A DNA stretch of 41,765 nucleotides from Peptococcaceae bacterium (GCA_031289735.1 JAITOV010000002.1:1-41765), one strand, 5' to 3'. Counted from the stretch's first letter, positions 20,375-30,030 are shown. The notes: generated by a model not told the origin, from the letters alone. Translations and numbers: made by a program.

Positions 20375-20995
20375 ATGAGCACAGAATCAGAGACAAAACA
20401 CGTACATGTCGCTTGCGCTGACCCTTCGGCGATCGGCCTTTTCGGGTTAGCGATGGTGACCTTGGTTGCTTCTTCACAAAAACTGGGATGGACCACCGGT
20501 TATGCTTACGTGATCCCGTGGGCGCTTTTCTTGGGCGCTTTTGCTCAACTTTTCGCGGCGATCAATGATGCGAAACATGCGAATCACTTCGGTAGCACGG
20601 CATTTGGCGCATACGCGTTCTTTTGGATGGGCGTGGCCGCAACTTGGTTGATCAAACTGGGTTTCTTCGGCGAGGCGCTGATGAACGATATCGATGGGCA
20701 TCAATTGGCTTTCGCTTACGTAGGCTACCTGATCTTTACCCTGTTTATGACGATTGGCGCGATGGAAACCAATAAGGTCTTATTCATCATCTTTTTTCTG
20801 ATCGATCTGCTATTCCTTGGGTTATCACTGAGTACATTCGGTATTGCGGAAGAATTTACGCATGAATTAGCCGCATATGCCGAACTTCTGATCGCACTCT
20901 TCTCTTTCTACGGTGCGGGCGCGAATGTGTTGAATAACCACTTCGGTTATACCTTCCTGCCCATCGGCAAGCCGTTCCGGATTTTTAAGAAATAA
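20375..20995 (+). CDS. GPR1/FUN34/YaaH (SatP) family acetate/succinate transporter
   Basis: DPSAIGLFGLAMVTLVAS, six predicted TM segments, FGAYAFFWMGVAATW family-typical. Confidence 0.88.
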   Translation: MSTESETKHVHVACADPSAIGLFGLAMVTLVASSQKLGWTTGYAYVIPWALFLGAFAQLFAAINDAKHANHFGSTAFGAYAFFWMGVAATWLIKLGFFGEALMNDIDGHQLAFAYVGYLIFTLFMTIGAMETNKVLFIIFFLIDLLFLGLSLSTFGIAEEFTHELAAYAELLIALFSFYGAGANVLNNHFGYTFLPIGKPFRIFKK

Positions 20996-21002
20996 AAAAA
21001 GA

Positions 21003-21031
21003 TTGACAGAGATAGGCCGCCCTTTTATAAT
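21003..21031 (+). promoter_or_regulatory. perfect consensus sigma-A promoter (aroF leader)
   Basis: TTGACA 21003-21008, 17-nt spacer, TATAAT 21026-21031. Confidence 0.85.
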
Positions 21032-21079
21032 GAGAAAATACAAGGTGGATGTGCATAGACGATGAGAGTGGAGTCGGAG

Positions 21080-21205
21080 ATGTCTTTACGTGAAACAGCC
21101 TTACAGTTGAATCAAGCGTTTTCCTTTTTTTACTGGAGCTTTGATTTTGGCGCCGGCTATTTTGCGTTTTTGCATAAGACCTCCCTGTTGAGACTTTCCG
21201 TGTAG
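21080..21205 (+). CDS. aromatic-rich leader peptide of aroF attenuator (41 aa; in-frame alternative ATG at 21062)
   Basis: MSLRETALQLNQAFSFFYWSFDFGAGYFAFLHKTSLLRLSV; GGAG SD 6 nt upstream; 7 Phe, 2 Tyr, 1 Trp within residues 14-30; lies between promoter and terminator. Confidence 0.82.
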   Translation: MSLRETALQLNQAFSFFYWSFDFGAGYFAFLHKTSLLRLSV

Positions 21206-21242
21206 GATAGCACGTAGACTTTCGGGTACAAGAGAGCTCAAC
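21187..21242 (+). promoter_or_regulatory. candidate antiterminator pairing: 21187-21198 (GUUGAG-A-CUUUC) with 21232-21242 (GAGAGCUCAAC)
   Basis: 11 bp (one G-U) with a single bulged A; mutually exclusive with the terminator stem. Confidence 0.65.
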
Positions 21243-21259
21243 CAAGAGCTCTCTTTTTT
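21231..21259 (+). terminator. intrinsic terminator (attenuator) between leader peptide and aroF
   Basis: AGAGAGCTC-AACCAA-GAGCTCTCT perfect 9-bp stem followed by TTTTT. Confidence 0.88.
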
Positions 21260-21330
21260 ATTATGATCAGGATCATACGGGAACCATACGGCGGCTCATC
21301 ATAAAAGTATAAGAGAAGGGCGGGAGAACA

Positions 21331-22344
21331 ATGATAATTATTCTTAAACCGGGTGTGGAGGCACGGGAAGTCCGCAATCTGACGGAAAACCTGGAGAGCC
21401 AGGGGGTAACGGTCAATCCGGTCTATGGGACGGAGCTGACCATTTTGGGGCTGGTGGGCGATACTTCGAAGATCGACTCCAGCCGGGTGGAAGGGAACCG
21501 GATCGTAGAACGCGTGATGTATGTCGCCGAGCCTTTTAAAAAGGCGAATAGAATGTTCCATCCGGAACCGACCGCCGTCGTAGTACAAGGACGGAAGATC
21601 GGCGGGGCAGAGTTGGCGGTTATCGCCGGGCCGTGTTCTGTGGAGTCGGAAGAACAGATTACCTTGGTCGCTGAGGAAGTGAAGCAAGCCGGCGCCGGAT
21701 TCCTGCGGGGCGGCGCCTTCAAACCGCGTACATCTCCCTATGCCTTCCAGGGCTTGGCGTATGAAGGGCTAAGATTATTAAAACATGCCCGGGAGCGTAC
21801 CGGGTTACCGATCGTATCCGAGATTATGTCCGCGCATGATATCGAAGTATTCGCGGATGCGGTGGATATCATTCAAGTAGGCGCGCGCAATATGCAAAAC
21901 TTCGACTTGCTGAAAGAATTAAGTCAGACTCGCAAACCGATTTTATTAAAACGCGGCTTGGCGGCAACAGTGGAAGAATGGCTTATGTCTGCGGAGTACC
22001 TGTTAGCTGGAGGAAACATGCAAGTCATCCTGTGTGAACGCGGTATCCGTACGTTTGAAACCTATACCCGCAATACGCTCGATCTAAGTTCGATTTTAGC
22101 TGTCAAAAAGATGAGCCATCTGCCGGTATTGGTGGATCCCAGTCATGCGGCCGGTAAATGGTGGATGGTTCCAGCTCTATCCAAGGCGGCTGTAGCCATA
22201 GGCGCGGATGGCTTGATGATTGAGGTGCACAATGACCCGGATCACGCGCTCTGCGATGGGCAGCAATCCATCAAACCGGAAGGCTTCCGAGAGTTGATGA
22301 AAGAATTACGCGCGATTGCTCAGGCCGTCGGGCGGCAGATTTAA
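21331..22344 (+). CDS. aroF: 3-deoxy-7-phosphoheptulonate (DAHP) synthase, type I-beta with N-terminal ferredoxin-like regulatory domain
   Basis: AVIAGPCSVESEEQI, GGAFKPRTSPYAFQG, LVDPSHAAGKWWMV. Confidence 0.96.
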   Translation: MIIILKPGVEAREVRNLTENLESQGVTVNPVYGTELTILGLVGDTSKIDSSRVEGNRIVERVMYVAEPFKKANRMFHPEPTAVVVQGRKIGGAELAVIAGPCSVESEEQITLVAEEVKQAGAGFLRGGAFKPRTSPYAFQGLAYEGLRLLKHARERTGLPIVSEIMSAHDIEVFADAVDIIQVGARNMQNFDLLKELSQTRKPILLKRGLAATVEEWLMSAEYLLAGGNMQVILCERGIRTFETYTRNTLDLSSILAVKKMSHLPVLVDPSHAAGKWWMVPALSKAAVAIGADGLMIEVHNDPDHALCDGQQSIKPEGFRELMKELRAIAQAVGRQI

Positions 22345-22443
22345 TCAGGATAACCAATCAGCATCCTTTGGTAGGTTGAGTACTATTTTTCAGGGCCAAG
22401 CCATAGACATGAAATATAGACGAGTACCAAAGGAGGATGAAGT

Positions 22444-23103
22444 ATGAGAGGACGCGGCATAGGTAGTGTGATTCTGGCGGCGGCGATGTTATGGTTAACG
22501 GGATGCGGGGTATTGCAAACTCTGATGCCGGGTGAAGAGAAACTGGCGGCCCAATTCGGCGAGTTGAAACAGAGTACAGTCCTGTCAGGAGGCGGCAGTA
22601 CATCTATCGGCGCTTTGACCATTGCCTTATATTTTGCGGATCAAACCGGCCGGTATCTGGTGATAGAAGAACGCGCCATCCCGAAAACGGTCAGCGTTGC
22701 TCGAGAGACAGTCAAACAATGGCTGCAAGGGCCAGCAAGTAGCGACGGTTCCCTGAAGGCGTTAACTACACCCTCAGCGACTTTATTGGATATCGGAATT
22801 AAGGAAGGCATCGCCACGGTGGATTTGAGCGAGGGATTTACCGAGCAAGCGGGTAATATCCCGCAAGAACTGACAGTTTACGGTTTAGTCAACACCCTGA
22901 CTCAGTTTCCCACGGTGAACGAAGTTCGAGTCAGGATCAATGGCCGCGAGGTCAGCAAAGTGGGTGACGTGGATGCTTCGCGCTTGGTTTTTAAGGAAGG
23001 TTTGCTCAATGGCGCGCGGGATTTGCCGGTGAATGCTCCGAGCCGGACGATGGAAGAACTGCCGGTCCTCTCGCCCAGTCAAACGAACTTGTTTAGTATT
23101 TGA
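22444..23103 (+). CDS. GerMN domain lipoprotein (GerM-like)
   Basis: Lipobox LTGCGVL, GerMN motif VKQWLQGPASSDGSLKALTTPSATLLDIGIKEGIATVDLSEGF. Confidence 0.9.
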   Translation: MRGRGIGSVILAAAMLWLTGCGVLQTLMPGEEKLAAQFGELKQSTVLSGGGSTSIGALTIALYFADQTGRYLVIEERAIPKTVSVARETVKQWLQGPASSDGSLKALTTPSATLLDIGIKEGIATVDLSEGFTEQAGNIPQELTVYGLVNTLTQFPTVNEVRVRINGREVSKVGDVDASRLVFKEGLLNGARDLPVNAPSRTMEELPVLSPSQTNLFSI

Positions 23104-23193
23104 CCTATTCCCTGAACATTCGTCGCGATAGGCGGTAACAGCGGGAAGAATGATTCGGCAGGGGCTGTCGCCAAATGTTATTTTCAGCAAAGG

Positions 23194-23214
23194 GCGATAC
23201 GCCTTTTTTTTGCG
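23194..23214 (+). terminator. intrinsic terminator downstream of the GerMN gene
   Basis: AAAGGGCG-ATA-CGCCTTTTTTTT. Confidence 0.7.
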
Positions 23215-23229
23215 CTTTTATAAGCTTAT

Positions 23230-23256
23230 TAAAGATAATTAACGATCAGACGATAG
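23230..23256 (+). promoter_or_regulatory. candidate sigma-28 (SigD)-type promoter for the MCP
   Basis: TAAA (23230-23233)-N15-GACGATAG (23249-23256), close to TAAA-N15-GCCGATAT. Confidence 0.6.
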
Positions 23257-23295
23257 TATAGTGAGATAAATGAAAGCTAGAGGTGTAAGTTTGTT

Positions 23296-25341
23296 ATGAG
23301 CAAAAAAACCAGAACCAAAGGGATCAAATTTAAATTGTTAATCGTCCTTATTCCTATCTTTGTGATATCTTTTCTGGTATTATCAGGCACGAGTTATTAT
23401 TTTGCCAAGCATTCGCTGACCAAAAGTAATGATGAATTAGCCAGTGCAGTCAGTTCGCGCTATGCGCTGGAGATTCAAACCTACATGGACAAAATAGCGG
23501 GCTATCTGCAAATCGTCTCGACCATGCAGGTGGTCAAATCAGGCGAGGATAAAGAACAGATCGTTGCCGTTCTGGCAGATGTGTTCGACAAGGTGGGCGT
23601 GTTTGACGTGCTGTTCTATATTACACCGGACGGCGAGGCGTTCCGTTCGAATCAGACGAGCTTTGACGCTTCGGAACGGGCGTATTTCATCAAGGTGAAG
23701 GAAACCAAACAATCCGTTGTTTCTGATGTCATGATTTCCAGTTCGACCGGGAAGCCTTCGGCCATCATCTGTGAACCGATTTTAGATAATGGACAATTGG
23801 TGGGCGTACTGGGTGCGACTTATACGTTGGACAGACTGAATTCCATTATCGAAAGTGTCCAATTCAATGAAACCGGCTATGGATTTATTGCCGATAGTGA
23901 GGGATTGGTGATCTCGAATCCTAAATATCCGGATACAGTAGGTGTTTTGAAAATCAGTGAGAAGGCCGTAGCGCCCGAGACGAAGCTGGCCGCAACAGAG
24001 TTAGATGATCAATTGCTGCATATGTATCAAGAGGTATCTGCGACTTGGAAGAATGGCGTATTAGGCGAATACTCTTTTGCGCATGAGCGGGTGCAAGGGG
24101 CGTTTGCGCCGATTAATCTGCATGGTAATCAGCATTGGCTGATTGGCGTGGTAGCTCCTAGCGAAGAAGTCCAAAGCGGTTTGACGGCATTATCCAGAAT
24201 CGTGTTGCTGATATCCGTGATCTTTCTTATCCTGGGTGTCTTAGGTGTGGTGCTCAGCAGCCAGCAGGTGGTCAAACCGATTGCCTTGATCAGGGATGAA
24301 TGCCTGGTGCTGGCGAATGGTGATCTGCGCGAGCGAGAGATTAAGGTAAATTCAGACGATGAAACAGGTGAATTGGCCAGGAGCTTCATCAGTATGAAGA
24401 GCGCTTTGAGTGAACTCATCGGTAAGGTGAAGACGAAGGCCGAGAATCTGGCTGCCTCCAGTGAAGAGCTTACGGCTGGGTCTGAACAGTGCGCCAGCGC
24501 GGTAGAAAAAATGAGTAATACGATGGCCGGAATTGCGGCCGGGACCAATCAGCAAGTAGAAGCGACAGAGAATATTTTTGTTATCGCGAACGATATCTCC
24601 GGTATTGCTCAGCAGGTACTAGTATCGGCGCATGATGTTTTAGGGACGATTACGGGTGCGTCAGAACAGACGAAAGAAGGCCAAGCAGCCGTTGAGAAAG
24701 CGATAGAGCAGATGAGTGAAATCGGTCGTGGATCTTCGGCGGTGCAGAGCGCTATCGCTGAATTAGCCGAGGGATCGCGCGAGATCAGCGAAATCATCGG
24801 GCTTATTTCCTCCGTTGCTCAGCAAACCAATTTATTAGCGCTGAATGCGGCGATTGAAGCAGCCAGAGCCGGGGAACATGGGAAAGGCTTCGCCGTAGTG
24901 GCTGATGAAGTCCGAGATTTGGCGGAGAGCTCCAATGAAGCGGCGCAACAGATCGCGGCGTTGATCGCGAAAAATCAGCGCAATATGGAGCAGGCGGTGA
25001 GTGCCAGCAAGATCAGTGATACCGGTGTTAGCGCGGGGGTTGAAGTGGTCAATGCTTCGGGGCGGATCTTTGGGGAAATCTCTTCCGCGGTCGTTTCTCT
25101 GGCGGACGAGATGCGTACGGTTGCGGCTTCAATCGAGCACATCGCTTCCGGTAACCGGGATCTGGTGTCATCGATCGGCGAGATCGAACGGATCAGTAAG
25201 AACAATCTGGCTGAAATCAAACAGGTATCGATCACCACAGATGAGCAGGTAGCCTCGAATCAAGAGATTGCCTCAACGAGCAATGATTTGGCCCAGTTGG
25301 CGCAGGAACTTCAAGAGGCGGCTGCGGATTTCACGATCTGA
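23296..25341 (+). CDS. methyl-accepting chemotaxis protein with dCache-type sensor domain
   Basis: Two [47 protein letters not shown] hairpin. Confidence 0.96.
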   Translation: MSKKTRTKGIKFKLLIVLIPIFVISFLVLSGTSYYFAKHSLTKSNDELASAVSSRYALEIQTYMDKIAGYLQIVSTMQVVKSGEDKEQIVAVLADVFDKVGVFDVLFYITPDGEAFRSNQTSFDASERAYFIKVKETKQSVVSDVMISSSTGKPSAIICEPILDNGQLVGVLGATYTLDRLNSIIESVQFNETGYGFIADSEGLVISNPKYPDTVGVLKISEKAVAPETKLAATELDDQLLHMYQEVSATWKNGVLGEYSFAHERVQGAFAPINLHGNQHWLIGVVAPSEEVQSGLTALSRIVLLISVIFLILGVLGVVLSSQQVVKPIALIRDECLVLANGDLREREIKVNSDDETGELARSFISMKSALSELIGKVKTKAENLAASSEELTAGSEQCASAVEKMSNTMAGIAAGTNQQVEATENIFVIANDISGIAQQVLVSAHDVLGTITGASEQTKEGQAAVEKAIEQMSEIGRGSSAVQSAIAELAEGSREISEIIGLISSVAQQTNLLALNAAIEAARAGEHGKGFAVVADEVRDLAESSNEAAQQIAALIAKNQRNMEQAVSASKISDTGVSAGVEVVNASGRIFGEISSAVVSLADEMRTVAASIEHIASGNRDLVSSIGEIERISKNNLAEIKQVSITTDEQVASNQEIASTSNDLAQLAQELQEAAADFTI

Positions 25342-25367
25342 CCGCTCGCTTGACTGGATGAGATATG

Positions 25368-25410
25368 AATACTGTTATGAAGTCGCTTGCGGCTTCTAAC
25401 AGTATTTTTT
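25368..25410 (+). terminator. intrinsic terminator downstream of the MCP
   Basis: AATACTGTTA..GAAG...CTTC.TAACAGTATT with T run. Confidence 0.8.
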
Positions 25411-25595
25411 GGCTGTCAGGATATATAGTAAGGTCAATACTTGATCGCTGAGGCGACCGGCCGGGTATGATAAATGCTGGAAATTGGGGAAGAGTATATC
25501 TTAACAAAATCTCCATCATTCGCCCGAAAGATTATAAAGAATTACAGGTATAATTTTCTATATAGGATGTAAAAGAAGGCAAAAGGCGGGACGGA

Positions 25596-26288
25596 ATGGA
25601 AACAACAATCGTACTCGTGGATGATGAACCGGAAATACTGCGCTTGGTGAAGGATTATTTCTCTCAGGAGAATTTTTGTGTGCTCACAGCGCCGGATGGA
25701 ACGCGCGGCTTGCAGATGATCGAAGCACACCAGCCGGATTTGGTGATCTTGGATTGGATGCTTCCCGGTTTGAGCGGGATTGAGATTTGCCGTACGCTGC
25801 GCAAGACCAGCAATATTCCGATTATCATGCTAACGGCCAAAGCGGAAGAGGTGGATCGCGTCCTCGGCTTGGAATTTGGCGCGGATGATTATCTGGTGAA
25901 ACCATTCAGCCTGCGTGAATTGATGGCGCGGGTAAAATCCATTTTGCGCCGGGCAGGCGGATTTAATCAGGATCTGGCGAACTCCCTGATTGTGCGGGGT
26001 GAGATCAGTATTGATATCACCAGTCACCGGGTGTGGAAGAACCAGCAGGAACTCATGCTGACGCCGACGGAGTTTAAGATCTTGCAGTTGTTGGCGCTGC
26101 GTCCGGGAACGGTCTATAGCCGTTTACAGTTGCTGCGCCAGGCGATGGGCGAAGAATATCTGTATTATGAACGTTCCATTGATACACATATCTCCAACTT
26201 GCGTAAAAAGATCGAGGATAATCCCAGCGAACCAAAATATGTACAGACGGTATTTGGTGTAGGATATCGTTTCGGAGAACAGATATGA
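25596..26288 (+). CDS. OmpR/PhoB family response regulator
   Basis: LVDDEPEILRLV, VILDWMLPGLSGIEIC, C-terminal winged helix HISNLRKKIEDNPSEPKYVQTVFGVGYRF. Confidence 0.94.
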   Translation: METTIVLVDDEPEILRLVKDYFSQENFCVLTAPDGTRGLQMIEAHQPDLVILDWMLPGLSGIEICRTLRKTSNIPIIMLTAKAEEVDRVLGLEFGADDYLVKPFSLRELMARVKSILRRAGGFNQDLANSLIVRGEISIDITSHRVWKNQQELMLTPTEFKILQLLALRPGTVYSRLQLLRQAMGEEYLYYERSIDTHISNLRKKIEDNPSEPKYVQTVFGVGYRFGEQI

Positions 26289-27736
26289 GTTTCCGGCGCA
26301 AGATTATTGTAGCGTTGGTCGGATTAGTTTTGTTTCTCGCTTTTGTTTTGACGGGACTTTCTTCTGTATTCATGCGCGCTTATCTGGGGCGGACCTTGGA
26401 ATCTATGCAGCAAAACTCGATCAGCTTATGGGCCGATAATTTAGCGGTTTATTATGTCGAACATCAAGGGTGGGAAGGACTGGCTGATTATATCGGCGAT
26501 GTAGTGCGCGTGAACGAAAACGATGATCGCAGAATGCAATTCAGAAACGGTCGCTATGTCTACGTATTTAATGTCGATGAAACGGTGGTTTGTGCGCCGG
26601 ACTCTGTAGATACGCACAAGCAGGCTGGTGATTTGCCTGCTTATGAGACGATTGTGCGCCAGTGGCAGCCGATATTGGTGAACGGTCAATTGGTCGGGCA
26701 TTTTTGGATTAACCCGGCGGTTTTCACCGGACAGAATCGTTTTGCCCGTGAAATCGGGGAAATCATCACCCGCGCTATCCTGTTGGGGTTGGTGTTGACC
26801 TGTCTGCTGGCTTCCCTGATCGGAGTTTTACTGGCCCGTCGTGTTACCTTGCCGTTAAAGACGTTAATGGAAGGAGTAGGCAAGGTCACCAACGGAGATT
26901 TATCCGTACATATAGATATTCGGGGCGAGGACGAGTTAGCGATGCTGGGTAATGCCTTTAACCGGATGACCGAAAAACTGGAACGCAACGAAGAAGTGCG
27001 CCGCACGATGGTGGCTGATATCGCGCATGAGCTGCGTACTCCATTGTCAGTGATTGTCGGCAAACTGGAATCGATTCAGGAAGGGGTTCTTCAGGCGACG
27101 CCGGAAAACCTGCTGCCGATCCAGGACGAGACGATTCGCTTAATCCGTTTGGTCAGAGATCTTCAGCAGCTCAGTCTGGCGGAGGCGGGCAAACTGTCGC
27201 TGGATATTCAGACGCTGGATATCCGCAAACTCTTGGAGCGGATCCTCGAACAGTTCGAATTTGAGTTGGAAGAGAGGCAGATCAACAGTGTGATAGAATC
27301 CGCGCGGGACATTCGGGAGATTGCAGCGGATTCAGACCGGCTGACTCAAGTATTTGTCAATCTCATCGGCAATGCCCTCACCCATACGCCGGATGGCGGC
27401 AAGCTCACGTTTCGTTTAGCAAACGTAACCTCAGCGCAGAACGGCGCTGATACCGGCGCATGGGTTCAAGTAGAAGTCATGGACAACGGCCGAGGTATTC
27501 CTCAGGAAGACTTGGAATATATATTTAATCGTTTCTATCGTATTGAGAAAGACCGGGGCCGGAAGACCGGCGGAACCGGGATCGGCTTGGCAATTGCTAA
27601 AGAGTTTGTGCAAGCGCACGGCGGTAGTATCACAGCGCGGAGCGAATGGGGTCAGGGGGCAAGATTCATCATCTTACTGCCGGTGAAGGCCAATGGAGCT
27701 TCCCCCGCGCGTGTAGAGGCGCCGATAAATAGTTGA
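26285..27736 (+). CDS. sensor histidine kinase (HAMP-HisKA-HATPase)
   Basis: ADIAHELRTPLSVIVGKLESIQEG, NLIGNALTHTPDGG, GTGIGLAIAKEFV. Confidence 0.94.
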   Translation: MSFRRKIIVALVGLVLFLAFVLTGLSSVFMRAYLGRTLESMQQNSISLWADNLAVYYVEHQGWEGLADYIGDVVRVNENDDRRMQFRNGRYVYVFNVDETVVCAPDSVDTHKQAGDLPAYETIVRQWQPILVNGQLVGHFWINPAVFTGQNRFAREIGEIITRAILLGLVLTCLLASLIGVLLARRVTLPLKTLMEGVGKVTNGDLSVHIDIRGEDELAMLGNAFNRMTEKLERNEEVRRTMVADIAHELRTPLSVIVGKLESIQEGVLQATPENLLPIQDETIRLIRLVRDLQQLSLAEAGKLSLDIQTLDIRKLLERILEQFEFELEERQINSVIESARDIREIAADSDRLTQVFVNLIGNALTHTPDGGKLTFRLANVTSAQNGADTGAWVQVEVMDNGRGIPQEDLEYIFNRFYRIEKDRGRKTGGTGIGLAIAKEFVQAHGGSITARSEWGQGARFIILLPVKANGASPARVEAPINS

Positions 27737-27756
27737 ATAGATAAGGAGAAGGGCAG

Positions 27757-29271
27757 ATGGGTAAAAAGAAATGGATAGTCATAGGTGTGGCCGTGCTGAT
27801 CGTCGCGGGTGGCGCGGGGTTGGCGGTCAAGAAGATGAGTGCGCAAGCGCCGGTGATCAGCAAGACGTTTGGCGTTGCGCAAAGGGGCGATGTGACGCGG
27901 GAGATCACAGCGACCGGAACCGTTAATTATCGACAAGCGATCACGTTATCGTTTCAGCAGAACAGTCAATCAGCCACGAAGCTGGTTGCCTTGAATGCCA
28001 CAGTCGGAGACAGAGTACAAGCCGGACAACTGCTGGCTCAATTGGACACCACCAACTTAGTCTTGGCGCTGGCCCAGCAGCAAGCCAACCTGGAAGTGGC
28101 GGAAGCGAAACTCCAGCAGACGGAGGAAGGTTTGGACGCCTCGGTCAAAGCAACGCTCTCTTCGGCGCGGCAAGCGTATATCGACGCGCAGCAAGCGGCC
28201 GATCCGGTATATTTAGCGACGCAGGTCTATATCGCTAATCAGGCGGTGCAAGCGGCTAGTGATAATTTGGCGGCGGCGCAGCTGAATGGCGAAGTGTCGG
28301 CGATTGCCTCGGCGGAAAGTTCGTTAGCCACAGCCTTGGACAAACGGACTACGGTGACCAATCATCAGGACGGAGCAGCGGCTGCCGCGCTCGTGGCGGC
28401 GCAAGCGAAGTATGACGACGCCCAGAGACAAGCCACGCGCTACACAGACGGGATCAAAAGCGCGGATATTCTATCCGCTGAAGCATCGGTAGCGAACGCG
28501 AAAGCCACGCTGGATACAGCTCAGACGAATTTGGCGAACGCCACATTGACCGCGCCGGCGGACGGAGTGATCACGACGGTTGCGGTGGAGAATTATCAGA
28601 CGGTCAGCGGGTCGGAGACGATCATGGTTTTAGCGACCGGAGACAACTCTTTGATGGTTTCCACTGCGGTATCACAATCGGATATCAGCTATGTTCAGGC
28701 CGGGCAAAAGGCGTACATCACGATAGATTCCGCGCCGAACACTAAAGTGCGTGGCAGTGTGAGCGAAGTAGCCTTACAGGGTACGGTGACTTCCAACGTC
28801 ACGACCTACACGGTGAAGGTGAATGTGGATGAGGAAACCGATCTGTTACGCCAGGGGATGAGCGCGAACGTCAGTATTATCCAGGAAGAAGCGAGTCATG
28901 TTTTAGTCGTGCCTACGGAAGCGATCAAGACATTAGGTCAGAAGAAAGGGGTCTTGGTGAATCAGGTGGATGAGGCGGCGGCGCCGGTCAGCGATGAGCG
29001 CCAGCAAGGGCAGATCGCCGCTTGGCAAGCGCTGGGCGCTAGCTTCGTTCCGGTAGAGACCGGTCTGGACGACGGGAATTATACGGAGATTAAAAGCGGC
29101 TTGACCGAGAACCAGGAAATCATCGTAGCGATTCGTCAATCGACTGACGCCTCAGGCGCGGGAAGCGCCGGTATGCCGGGCGCGAATCCGGGACAAGGGA
29201 TTCAGAGTATCAATCGCGCCACCGGAGGCGGCGGCGCTGGGCCGGTCATGCGCTCGCCGGGAGGACCATGA
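27757..29271 (+). CDS. efflux periplasmic adaptor (membrane fusion) subunit, MacA-like
   Basis: Biotinyl-lipoyl-like hairpin, LTAPADGVITTVAVENYQTV; upstream of MacB-like ABC genes. Confidence 0.9.
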   Translation: MGKKKWIVIGVAVLIVAGGAGLAVKKMSAQAPVISKTFGVAQRGDVTREITATGTVNYRQAITLSFQQNSQSATKLVALNATVGDRVQAGQLLAQLDTTNLVLALAQQQANLEVAEAKLQQTEEGLDASVKATLSSARQAYIDAQQAADPVYLATQVYIANQAVQAASDNLAAAQLNGEVSAIASAESSLATALDKRTTVTNHQDGAAAAALVAAQAKYDDAQRQATRYTDGIKSADILSAEASVANAKATLDTAQTNLANATLTAPADGVITTVAVENYQTVSGSETIMVLATGDNSLMVSTAVSQSDISYVQAGQKAYITIDSAPNTKVRGSVSEVALQGTVTSNVTTYTVKVNVDEETDLLRQGMSANVSIIQEEASHVLVVPTEAIKTLGQKKGVLVNQVDEAAAPVSDERQQGQIAAWQALGASFVPVETGLDDGNYTEIKSGLTENQEIIVAIRQSTDASGAGSAGMPGANPGQGIQSINRATGGGGAGPVMRSPGGP

Positions 29272-29304
29272 GTATAACGCTGTATACTGGATTGGGAGGT
29301 TCTG

Positions 29305-30027
29305 ATGATCAAACTGGATGGGATCAAAAAGGTGTATAAGACCGGAGATATTGAAGTCTTGGCCTTATCCGGAATTCAGCTCCATGTCGCTGAGGGGGAG
29401 TTCGTCTCGATCATGGGTCCTTCCGGTTCCGGCAAGTCAACGATGATGAATATTTTAGGCTGTTTGGATAAGCCTACCGGGGGAACCTATTTCCTGGATG
29501 GGATTGATACGTCCAAAGCGTCCAATAATGAACTGGCGAATATCCGCAATCGCAAGATCGGTTTTGTCTTCCAGGGGTTTAACCTGCTGAAGCGCACGTC
29601 GGCTCTGGAAAATGTGGAATTGCCGATGCTCTATGCCGGGGTTGCCGCCAAAGAACGGCGCAAACGCGCTCTGGCAGCCTTGGAATCCGTAGGATTAGCG
29701 GATCGGGTGCATCATAAACCGAACGAACTGTCCGGTGGCCAGCAGCAGCGGGTGGCGATCGCGCGCGCGCTGGTCGGCCAGCCGGCGATGATTCTGGCGG
29801 ATGAACCCACAGGCAATTTGGACAGCCGTTCCAGCGAAGAAGTGATGGCGATCTTTCAGCGGTTGCACGCCCAGGGGAATACCATCGTGGTGGTGACTCA
29901 TGAACCGGAGATTGCTGAACATACGTGGCGGATTGTCCGTTTTAAGGACGGACACATCGCTCAGGATGAACTGGTGGCCGAACCGCGTATGGCTCGGGCG
30001 CATGTACCGGATGAGGAAGGAGCGTAA
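29305..30027 (+). CDS. MacB/LolD-type ABC transporter ATP-binding protein
   Basis: Walker [25 protein letters not shown] signature, Walker [13 protein letters not shown]. Confidence 0.96.
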   Translation: MIKLDGIKKVYKTGDIEVLALSGIQLHVAEGEFVSIMGPSGSGKSTMMNILGCLDKPTGGTYFLDGIDTSKASNNELANIRNRKIGFVFQGFNLLKRTSALENVELPMLYAGVAAKERRKRALAALESVGLADRVHHKPNELSGGQQQRVAIARALVGQPAMILADEPTGNLDSRSSEEVMAIFQRLHAQGNTIVVVTHEPEIAEHTWRIVRFKDGHIAQDELVAEPRMARAHVPDEEGA

Positions 30028-30030
30028 GGC

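Noticed and set aside
20985-21245. 86-aa minus-strand ORF across the aroF leader
   Set aside because: No SD or family signal; it is the antisense shadow of the aromatic leader peptide and terminator region.
20996-21330. T-box riboswitch upstream of aroF
   Set aside because: No T-box sequence (AGGGUGGNACCGCG-like) or specifier architecture seen; the leader ORF plus attenuator explains the region better.
23104-23230. Possible riboswitch (e.g. c-di-GMP class) upstream of the MCP
   Set aside because: No recognisable GEMM core; the region is explained by the GerMN-gene terminator and a sigma-28-like promoter.
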